DNA of 64,000 bases, from contig JANQQI010000113.1 of the NCBI GenBank assembly GCA_028285085.1, positions 1 through 64,000 of the forward strand, written 5' to 3'. The position numbers were made by a program, and so were the translations under genes. Positions 28,439 through 41,485 of this stretch are shown here, in pieces (the stretch's first letter is position 1; every line of letters starts with the position of its first letter). Under the pieces are notes generated by a model, which searched no databases, was not told the DNA's origin, and was given only the letters and a program-made list of their open reading frames with translations. This DNA is from Saprospiraceae bacterium (GTDB lineage: Bacteria; Bacteroidota; Bacteroidia; Chitinophagales; Saprospiraceae).

Positions 28439-30988
28439 ATGCGTTATTTGATTACCCTGATTACAGTCGCTATAAGTTGTCAAGTCCTGTCCGCTCAAAT
28501 CGAATTGCAAGAAATCCCGCTGGAGCGAAATACGGTTATACAAAAGCAACATCATCAACAAGAACAGGCAAAAGTGGACCGCTTAGCTCGTCTTTTTGGG
28601 AGCGAAACGCCCTTGGCTACTGCTCGTAATGGCAGTAGTGACTGCGAGGATGATGGACAATATGAAGATGGTGAAAATGTATATGTGCTTTCAGGGGAAA
28701 CCATCGAATTTTGCCTCGACACTATTGGATTCATCACTTTCACCAACCTCAGCGTTGATGGTAACCACGGTAACGTCACCGTTGATAGCAGTTGCTTTAC
28801 TTATGTTTCTAATCCCGGCATTGAACTGGGCTTGCAGGATACCATCCGAGTGGAATTGTGCATCACTGAGGATAATTGTTTGATCCGTGAATTCCCGGTT
28901 GTAGTAAAGCGAGAAAATCAATCGTTTATCGAACCGTCTACCGTCCTCTCAATCGAAGAAAGTGCTACCATCTGTGTTAGTCCAGCTAATTTTGACATCC
29001 CGGACGATATTGGAGGAAGTTGTGTACTTATTAATCATAATACAAATTGGATTAATGTAGAAAATGGGGTCAAACGGGATAGTTGCATCTTCGTCACCGC
29101 TAATCGCTTCGCGGCCATCGATACTATCGCACTAGAAGTTTGCAATAATTTTTGCATCTGCGACACCTTTAATTTTCCCTATCAAATTATTGCCGACACG
29201 CTCGATTTGCCTTTCCTTGATGATTTTTCCTACAATGGCCCCTACCCTAATCAGTTGTGGTTAGACAAAGAAGTATACGTTAATAATACCTGGGCGCATC
29301 GCCCCCCCTCTGTCGGCATAGCTACCTTCGATGGTCTTGCTCCCTCGGGAACGCCTTATGGCATTGGTTATGGCCGCTGCGATGAATTGACTTCAGCCTA
29401 TCTCGACTTGAGCCCATACAATAGCAGTAGTAATGTCTATCTCAGTTGTTATGTCGAACCCAAAGGCTATGGCTATCATCCAAATATTGATGTGGGCGAT
29501 TCTCTGGTGCTGGAATTTAAAACTAGCCAAGGAGATTGGAATCAAGTGGCCTCCTTCCAGGGATTAGGTAATGGTGTCACCTTGGATTCACTGAATGATT
29601 TTAGTTTTTTTAGTATAAAAATTGAGAATAACGCTTACTTCTATAGTGGCTTCCAGTTCCGCTTTGCCAATTACGGGCAGCGAGCTGGCATCCGTGATGT
29701 CTGGCATGTTGATTATGTACGCCTAGCCGCTAATGAGGTCCCAGATGGGACTTTTGAAGATATCGCCTTCACGGTACCACCCAATTTTTTGCTACAACCT
29801 TATTCCAGTATGCCTTGGAAGCATGTCATGGGCAACGAAGGCAATCTCGTCCGGGATCAATTTGACATCGGGCTCTACAGTCAGTTCGAGGTTGTGGAAA
29901 CCGCAGAACCTAGTCAATTCGTTTTACGAGAATTGGTCAACGATGCGGAAATCCTGACGACTTCTACTTTGTTGGAAGTACCGCCGACTGCTCCCGTTAA
30001 TCAGCGGAACGTACCGCCAGCGGAGCATCGTTTGTACACAAATCCATTCAGCATCCCTGATTTTCCAAGCCTGGCTGGCGACAGCCTGGTCTTTGAGCTG
30101 GAATATCGCTTCACAGTCGACGGCCAGAACCCAGGCTTGTTCCCCGAAGTTGCGCGCAATGATACGGTGCGTAGCCGCACTTATTGCACAAATTATTTTG
30201 CTTACGATGACGGTACCGCCGAAGCAGCCATCCAAGTGGGATTCGGAGAGTCTTGGCGCATCGCTCAGGAATACGAAGCCCAAGTCGAAGATACGCTACG
30301 CGGTGTTCAGATTCACTTTCCGCACTTCTCAGGAAATGATAATAATAACACCAATGCCAGCTATAGTTTGCAAATCTTCATTGGGGATTTAGATACGGAG
30401 CCCGTCTATGAGCAATTTTTGATCAGCCCATTCTATCCCGATGAGTTATACGACACTTTACAGGCTTTCACTTCACTCCGCCTGATTGATGATAATAATA
30501 ATCCCTTGCCCATCATTGTCCCGGCGGGTAAATTCTACGTTTCCATAGAACAGGTATCCAACTCATCCAGCCCGGTATTTGTCGGCCTCGATCGCAATAC
30601 CTTAGAAGCGATACCCGCACAATTCACTTTCGATGGCGCAGAGTGGTTTCCAGTCGCCAACCGAGGAGCAATGATGATGCGTCCTGTATTCGGTAGTTTC
30701 TTTCCACAAACCTCAGCTACAGAGGAAGTCGATGAATGGTCCGCGCAGATCACCGTTTACCCTAATCCGGCGCGGGATATATTATATTTTGATCTGGGAA
30801 AGGTCAACAGCGAGGATTTACAATTGAGTTTATTCAACGCTCAAGGACAGTTGATTCAGCAACAAGCACTTAATACTAATCAACTCCATACAGACCATCT
30901 AACGGAGGGTATGTACTTACTCCGGTTTGATAATTTGCGGGAGCAATACAGCGAAACCCATAAAGTTTTTATCTTACGCTCTAATTAA
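28439..30988 (+). CDS. T9SS type A sorting domain-containing secreted protein
   Basis: Signal peptide MRYLITLITVAISCQVLSAQ; C-terminal ITVYPNPARDILYFDLG...LTEGMYLLRFDNL. Confidence 0.85.
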   Translation: MRYLITLITVAISCQVLSAQIELQEIPLERNTVIQKQHHQQEQAKVDRLARLFGSETPLATARNGSSDCEDDGQYEDGENVYVLSGETIEFCLDTIGFITFTNLSVDGNHGNVTVDSSCFTYVSNPGIELGLQDTIRVELCITEDNCLIREFPVVVKRENQSFIEPSTVLSIEESATICVSPANFDIPDDIGGSCVLINHNTNWINVENGVKRDSCIFVTANRFAAIDTIALEVCNNFCICDTFNFPYQIIADTLDLPFLDDFSYNGPYPNQLWLDKEVYVNNTWAHRPPSVGIATFDGLAPSGTPYGIGYGRCDELTSAYLDLSPYNSSSNVYLSCYVEPKGYGYHPNIDVGDSLVLEFKTSQGDWNQVASFQGLGNGVTLDSLNDFSFFSIKIENNAYFYSGFQFRFANYGQRAGIRDVWHVDYVRLAANEVPDGTFEDIAFTVPPNFLLQPYSSMPWKHVMGNEGNLVRDQFDIGLYSQFEVVETAEPSQFVLRELVNDAEILTTSTLLEVPPTAPVNQRNVPPAEHRLYTNPFSIPDFPSLAGDSLVFELEYRFTVDGQNPGLFPEVARNDTVRSRTYCTNYFAYDDGTAEAAIQVGFGESWRIAQEYEAQVEDTLRGVQIHFPHFSGNDNNNTNASYSLQIFIGDLDTEPVYEQFLISPFYPDELYDTLQAFTSLRLIDDNNNPLPIIVPAGKFYVSIEQVSNSSSPVFVGLDRNTLEAIPAQFTFDGAEWFPVANRGAMMMRPVFGSFFPQTSATEEVDEWSAQITVYPNPARDILYFDLGKVNSEDLQLSLFNAQGQLIQQQALNTNQLHTDHLTEGMYLLRFDNLREQYSETHKVFILRSN

Positions 30989-31071
30989 TCTAAGTTGTAG
31001 GTAAGGACGTTTTTTTAAGAAATGATCTGCAACTTGAATCAACGATACAGTTATAAAACCAATTATTAGAA

Positions 31072-31374
31072 ATGGATATTACAGTTCAAGAATTAAAAGA
31101 AAGATTGGACCGCGGTGATCAATTCGTATTCATCGATGTACGCGAGCCCTACGAATTCGAAGAATTCAATCTTGGTGCTCAACTGATTCCTCTAGGAGAT
31201 ATTCCAGCGAAACTCTCCGATCTTGAGTCTCATAAAAACGAAGAAATTGTGGTACACTGTCGTTCGGGAGGGCGCAGTGGCATGGCGCAGCAATTAATGC
31301 AACAAGCTGGCTTTACCAATGTCCGTAATCTCACGGGAGGTGTACTAGCTTGGCAGGATGCTTTTAAAAGCTAA
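31072..31374 (+). CDS. Rhodanese-like domain protein
   Basis: FIDVREPYEFEEFNLGAQLIPLGDI...EIVVHCRSGGRSGMAQQLM...GGVLAWQD. Confidence 0.95.
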   Translation: MDITVQELKERLDRGDQFVFIDVREPYEFEEFNLGAQLIPLGDIPAKLSDLESHKNEEIVVHCRSGGRSGMAQQLMQQAGFTNVRNLTGGVLAWQDAFKS

Positions 31375-31395
31375 TGACCTAAACAACCATGAATT

Positions 31396-31432
31396 AAAAA
31401 GCCCCGATGGTCAATCCAATCGGGGCTTTTTA
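31396..31432. terminator. Bidirectional Rho-independent terminator
   Basis: AAAAAGCCCCGAT ... ATCGGGGCTTTTT between convergent genes. Confidence 0.85.
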
Positions 31433-31451
31433 ATTGCAATAATTCAAGCTG

Positions 31452-32312
31452 CTACTTTTTCAACACTTCCAAATAGGCTTTCACCTTATCATTTGGCACC
31501 AGAATCGCCAGGTTATAATGAGCCAATTTCCAGCCAGCCGTTGTTTTACGCACAATGCCTGATCCACGACAAGTCCCCATCCAAGTATCCAGTTTTTCCT
31601 CAAACCAAACCGTCTCCCCATCGTCAGCAAAATATAATACCCGATCAGAAGGGGTGAAATCCCAAGCGGTCTCTTTTGCAAAATAAGGTTTCGACCACTC
31701 CTTCATATCATCGCGCAGCCAACGCTCACTCGCATCGGTCCCTAAGTAAATACCATCCTCAGTCATACTGCCGAAGAAAACCTCTTCGTCCGCCTTAGCC
31801 GCCGCTTTGTGCCATTGATCCATCAAGTTGTTAATCAGCGTACTATCACTTGGTGCCTCCTCCCAGCAATTACTCCGGCGTCGTGTATCCGTAATATTAA
31901 TGATTTTCCAACCTGCATCACTATGAAATAGCTGAAAGGCGTTGACCCCACAATGGAGAAATTTATCACCCAAATAGAAGCTGTACTCAGTCCATGCGGA
32001 AGCCAAAAGGCCGTCTACATCTACTTTGTAACTCCAAATTCGCTCATCAAATACGGCGTCGTGAGGTGTTCCGACTTGCTGGGCAAACTCTTCAAGGCTG
32101 CCTTTATGTAGCCGCCGATTACCCTGTCGGTCAACGAAGGTAGTCATCATCTGGGCATTGGGATCAAATACAGATTTCAAAGTCGCACTGTCCCCCGCCC
32201 GCATCGCGTCAAATAAGGTTTCAATGGTTTTAATTACTGCCGCTTCTTCCGTTTGGGCTTGCAGGCCCGAAACAAGGATACAGCTCAATAAAAAGGGTAT
32301 CAATCGTTTCAT
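31452..32312 (-). CDS. Secreted protein with two NTF2/SnoaL-like domains
   Basis: Signal peptide MKRLIPFLLSCILVSGLQAQ; VIKTIETLFDAMRAGDSATLKSVFDPNAQMMTTF and LMDQWHKAAAKADEEVFFGSMTEDGIYLGTDASERW...GWKLAHYNLAILVPND. Confidence 0.85.
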   Translation of the reverse strand: MKRLIPFLLSCILVSGLQAQTEEAAVIKTIETLFDAMRAGDSATLKSVFDPNAQMMTTFVDRQGNRRLHKGSLEEFAQQVGTPHDAVFDERIWSYKVDVDGLLASAWTEYSFYLGDKFLHCGVNAFQLFHSDAGWKIINITDTRRRSNCWEEAPSDSTLINNLMDQWHKAAAKADEEVFFGSMTEDGIYLGTDASERWLRDDMKEWSKPYFAKETAWDFTPSDRVLYFADDGETVWFEEKLDTWMGTCRGSGIVRKTTAGWKLAHYNLAILVPNDKVKAYLEVLKK

Positions 32313-32630
32313 AAAATTGGTGTTATAAAAAATAATCACCCAAATTACTTAAAAGCTTCATGCTCAAGGTGGAAAATCTTGGGAATCTGAAAATCCTCTA
32401 ATTTGGAGTCCACAAACTTTCTCAACAAAAAAGTAGCAGGTTTAGAATAATTAGTGTAATTTTGACACGAAGTTTAAAAAAGTACAGTTTAGCGTGGTAA
32501 TTTAGTGGTATTAAACTGGTTTATACGATTTGAAACAGCTAAATTCAGGCATCAACATTCAAACATCTTCATACTCCTGTATTCTGGTACTCCGATCAGA
32601 CTACCCAAACCTTTCTAAACCAACCCTTAA

Positions 32631-34565
32631 ATGAGAAAACGAGTCATTGTCGAAAACGTAAAACCCGACATCAACAGCGGTCGATACTTCATCAAACGCG
32701 TTATTAACGAAGCGGTAGACGTTGAAGCCGCAGTCCTGGCCGATGGCCACGATGCTATCCGCGCTTCTGTACAATATAAAAAAGCCAGCGGTCGAAAATG
32801 GAATGAGGTATTCATGACTGCCCGTGGAAATGACGAATGGACAGCCAGTTTCACACCTACCGAAAAAGGATTCTACGAATATCGAGTCATCGGCTGGATT
32901 GATCATCTGCTCAATTGGCATCGAGGATTTTTGAAAAAGGAAGCAGTTGGCCAATACCTCAGTGTAGAATTACAGGAAGGCGAAGTGCTACTCCGTAAAA
33001 CCGCCGCAAACTATCCTAAAAAAGACCAAAGTGATCTGCTCCGCTACGCGGATCTCCTGGGGAATACTCAAGCTTACAAAGATGCCGTAGCCGCTGTACT
33101 GACCGACGAATTCGCAGCCTTGGTGCATCAATTTCCACTTAAGGAATTCATCACCGAAAGCAATACCTTCAAGGTTCGGGTCGAACGTACCAAAGCACTT
33201 TTCAGCACCTGGTACGAATTCTTCCCACGTTCTGCATCCCAAGACCCCAATCGTGCGGGTACCTTCAAAGATTGTGAAGCGTTGATTCCTCGTGTGGCCG
33301 AAATGGGCTTTGATGTCCTCTATTTTCCGCCGATTCACCCGGTAGGTAAACTCAATCGAAAAGGAAAAAATAACGCAGTTACCGCTGAGCCCGGTGAGCC
33401 CGGTTCCCCTTGGGCAATCGGTAGCGATGAAGGCGGCCACAAATCCGTTAGTCCCGAGCTGGGAACAATGGAAGATTATGAAAACGTCATTCAACTGGCT
33501 AAAGAGCACGGTATCGAAATCGCTCTTGATCTGGCTTTCCAATGTGCACCCGACCACCCTTACGTAAAAGAACATCCAGAATGGTTTATCTGGCGCCCGG
33601 ACAACACGATCATGTACGCCGAGAACCCACCAAAGAAATATCAGGACATCGTTCCACTCAATTTCGAATGTGATGAGTGGGAAAGTCTTTGGGAAGAGCT
33701 GAAAAGTGTTATCATTTTCTGGGTCGAAAAAGGGATCAATATTTTCCGGGTTGATAACCCACACACTAAGCCAATTCCTTTTTGGGAATGGGCCATTGCC
33801 GAAGTACACAAGCAATACCCCGATGTATTGTTTCTTTCTGAAGCCTTTACGCGTCCCAAAATCATGGCTTCACTGGCGAAAGCAGGTTTCAACCAGTCTT
33901 ATTCTTACTTCACCTGGCGTACCAGCAAACACGAGATGCAAGAGTATCTCACAGAGCTAACGCGCACCGAATCTCGGGAATTCTTCCGCCCAAATTTCTG
34001 GCCGAACACCCCGGATATTTTACCTTATCACTTGCAAGGCGCCAGCTCTAATACGTTCGTACAGCGTGTGCTCATGGCGGCTACTCTGTCTTCGAATTAT
34101 GGTCTCTACGGGATGGCTTACGAAGTTATGGATAACCAAGGCAACACCAATGGTAAAGAAGAATATCTCGATTCTGAAAAATACGAAGTCAAGCACTATA
34201 ATTGGAACCTCCGTAATCGCGTCACCGACGCGATCGCAAAGATCAATCAAGTCCGTAAAGCCCATCCGGCGCTCCAGAGTACCTGGAACATCCACTTCAC
34301 TGGTACTGACAACGATCAACTGATGAGTTACGTCAAAATAGCGGATGGTGACATCGTCTGGTGTATTGCCAATTTTGATGCGAACCATACCCAAGCTGGT
34401 TTTGTGGAAGTCCCTAAGGACTTACTTGGTATTGAAGGCAGCGTTAATTTACGCCTGCATGACCTGCTAACGGGTCAATATTTCCAGTGGAATAATGATT
34501 GGAACTACGTTCAGTTGAATCCAGATTATTATCCATTGCACGTTTTACATGTCGAATTTCTTTAA
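32631..34565 (+). CDS. glgE: Alpha-1,4-glucan:maltose-1-phosphate maltosyltransferase
   Basis: N-terminal RVIVENVKPDINSGRYFIKRVINEAVDVEAAVLADGHD; GH13 INIFRVDNPHTKPIPFWEW. Confidence 0.93.
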   Translation: MRKRVIVENVKPDINSGRYFIKRVINEAVDVEAAVLADGHDAIRASVQYKKASGRKWNEVFMTARGNDEWTASFTPTEKGFYEYRVIGWIDHLLNWHRGFLKKEAVGQYLSVELQEGEVLLRKTAANYPKKDQSDLLRYADLLGNTQAYKDAVAAVLTDEFAALVHQFPLKEFITESNTFKVRVERTKALFSTWYEFFPRSASQDPNRAGTFKDCEALIPRVAEMGFDVLYFPPIHPVGKLNRKGKNNAVTAEPGEPGSPWAIGSDEGGHKSVSPELGTMEDYENVIQLAKEHGIEIALDLAFQCAPDHPYVKEHPEWFIWRPDNTIMYAENPPKKYQDIVPLNFECDEWESLWEELKSVIIFWVEKGINIFRVDNPHTKPIPFWEWAIAEVHKQYPDVLFLSEAFTRPKIMASLAKAGFNQSYSYFTWRTSKHEMQEYLTELTRTESREFFRPNFWPNTPDILPYHLQGASSNTFVQRVLMAATLSSNYGLYGMAYEVMDNQGNTNGKEEYLDSEKYEVKHYNWNLRNRVTDAIAKINQVRKAHPALQSTWNIHFTGTDNDQLMSYVKIADGDIVWCIANFDANHTQAGFVEVPKDLLGIEGSVNLRLHDLLTGQYFQWNNDWNYVQLNPDYYPLHVLHVEFL

Positions 34566-34582
34566 CCAGCCCCTACTGCCCT

Positions 34583-37918
<3,336 letters not shown>

Positions 37919-37996
37919 CATCACGTTTTTGAGAATTATTGAAATATCTATTTTAAATCATTTTAAAATCATCCAACCACAAAATTTTAGTTCAAA

Positions 37997-38650
37997 ATGA
38001 GTTTGAAAAAGCAATTTTTAAAATCAAAGCCAGTCTGTAAAGTAACTTTTAGTTTACCTAAAGAGGCTGCGGCTACTGCCAATGAAGTTGTGATTCTTGG
38101 TGAATTCAACAACTGGGATCCAAGCAATGGTGTACCGATGAAAGTAAGCAAGAAAGAGTACAAAGCCGTTCTCGAATTAGAGTCTGGCCGCAACTACGAA
38201 TTCCGCTACCTGATCGACCAAAACACTTGGGAAAATGATTGGGCAGCTGACGATTACGTGCCTACGCCATTTGGTGTGGACAATTCAGTGGTATTCGTTC
38301 CTGCTATCGAAAAAGCGCTGACGACCAAAAGCACAGCGAAAAAAGCACCAGCTAAAAAGGCGCCAGCACCAAAGGCTGCTCCTAAAGCTAAAGCCACTAA
38401 AGATGATCTGAAAAAGATCGAAGGTGTTGGTCCAAAAATCGCTAGCTTGTTGAATGCAGCGGGTATCGTCACTTTCGCAGATCTTGGTAAAGCGAAAAAA
38501 ACAGAGTTGAAAGCCATTTTGGAAGCTGCAGGTAGCCGCTACAAAATGCACGATCCAAGCACTTGGGCGAAGCAAGCTAAATTGGCCGCTAAAGGTGATT
38601 GGGACAAGCTAAATCAACTACAAGCAGAATTGAACGGTGGCCGTGCGTAA
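37997..38650 (+). CDS. CBM48/AMPK-CBM-like domain fused to helix-hairpin-helix domain
   Basis: EVVILGEFNNWDPSNGVPMKVSKKEYKAVLELESGRNYEFRYLIDQNTWENDWAADDYVPTPFG, Ala/Lys/Pro linker, then DDLKKIEGVGPKIASLLNAAGIVTFADLGKAKKTELKAIL. Confidence 0.85.
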   Translation: MSLKKQFLKSKPVCKVTFSLPKEAAATANEVVILGEFNNWDPSNGVPMKVSKKEYKAVLELESGRNYEFRYLIDQNTWENDWAADDYVPTPFGVDNSVVFVPAIEKALTTKSTAKKAPAKKAPAPKAAPKAKATKDDLKKIEGVGPKIASLLNAAGIVTFADLGKAKKTELKAILEAAGSRYKMHDPSTWAKQAKLAAKGDWDKLNQLQAELNGGRA

Positions 38651-38674
38651 GCCCCACTTTTCTATACATTTTTC

Positions 38675-38712
38675 AAAATGGGTCATTCCTGCGGGGATGG
38701 CTCATTTTTTTT
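38675..38712. terminator. Rho-independent terminator
   Basis: AAAATGGGTCATT ... GATGGCTCATTTT (13 bp with G-U pairs) followed by T tract. Confidence 0.65.
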
Positions 38713-38744
38713 AGGTCCAATTTTGCTTTCGCTAAGCATAGCAC

Positions 38745-40976
38745 CTAAAACACATATCCCAGATGGAAAATAAAATTGAGGTTGGTACTAATAAAGTTAT
38801 ACTCACCACGTAATGAAATCGGCCCAATGGCGGTGTAAGCGCCAAGCTCTAAGCCTATTCCCGATAGCAAATCCTCCCACTCTTCCAAGGTCACTAATCC
38901 ATCTTCTTCGAGAATGGAAAACTCAGGTTGCCGGGCGTAGCCCACATTATAGTCTACCGAAATGTACTTGTCCAATAACGGCTCGACTTGCAGGCGCAAG
39001 CCCGTAAAGGCATAGCGGTCCACAGGGAGCTCCATCAATGCTAAGCCCGTGAAATCGACAAAACGCGATTCGTAGGGAATGGCGCGGCCGAGGTAAAATA
39101 AGTTATTAAATTCAGGTGCACTATCGAGCCAGGCTATTCCAGCACGGTTGTTCCAGCGCAAGGTCCAGCGTGAATGTAGCCGAAAAATTTGGCTAAAATC
39201 CAGCATCGCGTAGCGGTTAAACTGCTGACCACGCGTTTCTTTCTGCCCAAAATCAATTCGCATATCTCCGGCTAAGGTAATATCGGTCCAAAGCGAAAGG
39301 CGAGTACCTCGCGTCGGAAAATGCTTACGGTTGAAGGTTTCGTAGGCCAGCTCAATATGACTACGGACTTGCAGAATATCAACATCATTGGTTTCTATAT
39401 CAAAGAAGCGACGGCTTTGGCTGACGTACTCAGCGGTGCCACCAACGGATAGCGATAAATCTCGACGAATCCCCGAAAATAAATCCAGGCGCACCGCGGC
39501 GTGCCGATATCGAAATTCATCCATGAGCTCGTAGTCATTGTAAAAATAAGCGCGGTAGAAATGCATCAGTCCTCGCATACGCAATCCAATATTCGGTCGG
39601 GTTTTGGTATACAGACGAAAATCGGTCAGCAAAGCAGGATTCTCCGATAAGCGAAAATCCACAGAGAGTAAGCTACTGCGCACGCCGATATTACGCAAAG
39701 TGGCGTTGAGGAGAAGTCCAGCATTGAGATCACTATCGTAATTGGCGCTGAGTCGCAGTAAGTTCTTGTCTACCTCGCGAGTAAACACCACCAAGCGATG
39801 GCCATCGCCCTCCGGTAGCAGCCGATAGTACGTCTTTTCAAAAAAGCCGGTGGCAATGACACGCTTAATTTTCTTGTCGAGTCGGGCGTGGCTCAATGTG
39901 CGCGGTGGCTTAAGCTGTAGAATATTTAGAAAAGAGGTCGCAGCTTGACGATCTACACCGCGTATTTCTACCGTATTGATTCTCAAATCGGCAGGGGAAA
40001 TGGCTGTTTCATCGACGCCAATCGGCACCTTCTTGTCATATTTATTGAGTAGCCGGCGTAATTCAGGTATGGCTCGGCGAGCCGCACGTTCGCCGACTGC
40101 AATTAGCGAATCCAGTGCATTAAAATTCAGGAAGGAAAAATCGTTAATGTTATCCGGCACAATGACCAAATCGGCGAGTGCCAGTTGCTCTGCATTCTTT
40201 TCTACAATTCGATAACTACTGGTTTGGCTGAGAATACTAAGAATAGACGTTAACTCCTCACGGGTATACAAAGGAGCCCCTACATCTACAGCTACCGTAA
40301 CGTTCGCGCCCATATCCAAGGCGTCTTGTACCGGTAAATTGCGGATCACGCCACCGTCGACAATCAAGGTACTATCTTTATCAAAAGGCTCAAATACCGT
40401 TGGGATACCGATACTACAGCGAATCGCATCGGCCAGATCTCCTTCGCTAAATACAACGGCCTGCCCGGTTTCCACATCGGCACCAACACAACGAAAGGGA
40501 ATTTTGAAGTCGTCGAAATCCTGAATGTGATGCACCGGCATCGTCAATTGTGATAAAAGCAAAGCCAGGTTTTGGCCATCGACAAAACCCGTCGGTAATT
40601 TTACCTGCCCATCCCGCCATTCAAAAGACAATAAATACCGTTCTACATCTGATTTTATCTCGATGGGGAAAAAGCTGCGATCAAAAACGTCCGTAAAGTA
40701 TTCCGTCCAGTTAAGCTCCTTGGCTAATTTTTCCAAATCACTCGCCCGGTAACCAATTGCATAAAGTCCACCCACCACACTTCCCATACTGGTCCCCGTA
40801 ATGTAATCCGGATAAATACCTTCTTCTTCTAAAACTTTTAGTACACCAATATGCGCCAATCCTTTAGCTCCTCCCCCACTCAGTACCAGGCCAACCTTGG
40901 GGCGTTTTGTCGATTGAGCGATCAGGCTTCCGACAGTACTGAGTATAAAAATGATTAGTAGTAATTGTCGAATCAT
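38745..40976 (-). CDS. Patatin-like phospholipase with POTRA/outer-membrane barrel (PlpD-like)
   Basis: RPKVGLVLSGGGAKGLAHIGVLKVLEEEGIYPDYITGTSMGSVVGGLYA; DGGVIRNLPV; long barrel-like C-terminus ending in FIFHLGYVF. Confidence 0.9.
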   Translation of the reverse strand: MIRQLLLIIFILSTVGSLIAQSTKRPKVGLVLSGGGAKGLAHIGVLKVLEEEGIYPDYITGTSMGSVVGGLYAIGYRASDLEKLAKELNWTEYFTDVFDRSFFPIEIKSDVERYLLSFEWRDGQVKLPTGFVDGQNLALLLSQLTMPVHHIQDFDDFKIPFRCVGADVETGQAVVFSEGDLADAIRCSIGIPTVFEPFDKDSTLIVDGGVIRNLPVQDALDMGANVTVAVDVGAPLYTREELTSILSILSQTSSYRIVEKNAEQLALADLVIVPDNINDFSFLNFNALDSLIAVGERAARRAIPELRRLLNKYDKKVPIGVDETAISPADLRINTVEIRGVDRQAATSFLNILQLKPPRTLSHARLDKKIKRVIATGFFEKTYYRLLPEGDGHRLVVFTREVDKNLLRLSANYDSDLNAGLLLNATLRNIGVRSSLLSVDFRLSENPALLTDFRLYTKTRPNIGLRMRGLMHFYRAYFYNDYELMDEFRYRHAAVRLDLFSGIRRDLSLSVGGTAEYVSQSRRFFDIETNDVDILQVRSHIELAYETFNRKHFPTRGTRLSLWTDITLAGDMRIDFGQKETRGQQFNRYAMLDFSQIFRLHSRWTLRWNNRAGIAWLDSAPEFNNLFYLGRAIPYESRFVDFTGLALMELPVDRYAFTGLRLQVEPLLDKYISVDYNVGYARQPEFSILEEDGLVTLEEWEDLLSGIGLELGAYTAIGPISLRGEYNFISTNLNFIFHLGYVF

Positions 40977-41456
40977 ACTTTTTGTGCTTCATTTATAAAA
41001 TCTAGACTCTTTTTCGATCATCTTCACCCGTTTTCATCACAGGGCCACAAATCCCAAAAGCTAGAAGTGTAAAACCAGTAAACTTTTCTAGACAACAAGT
41101 TACTATAGTTAAAATTGATTTGAGATGATTAAGATGTAAAAAGTACAGGATGCACTTTCATCTTCTAAGCACGATAGGGGCTCGTAGGGGGCATTTCCAC
41201 TTAACCACATTCCTACAGAATAAAGTCTTTTATGACGCAGTTTTTCGTAATTCTTGTTAATTTAAATGCTGCAAATCAGGAGATAAAACCATAGTCAAAT
41301 TGCCTTTTTGACCCGCTTGTTTAAAGTGGATGAATTTGATGCCATGAAAGCTAGGGGTGAAGAACTCCTGACGATTACCAGATAAGTTGCTAAGCAATTG
41401 ATATAGAGGGGAATGACAAAAAGTGTATTTTCTACACTAACTATTAAAAAAAACCT

Positions 41457-41464
41457 TACCTTTG
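41457..41464 (+). promoter_or_regulatory. Candidate Bacteroidota -7 box (TACCTTTG) upstream of glgB
   Basis: TAnnTTTG match 21 bp before ATG 41486. Confidence 0.45.
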
Positions 41465-41485
41465 CGAAAAACCTAACCTTTTATT

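Noticed and set aside
32988-33815. 275-aa minus-strand ORF inside glgE
   Set aside because: Shadow ORF antisense to a strongly supported GH13 enzyme; no recognisable protein features.
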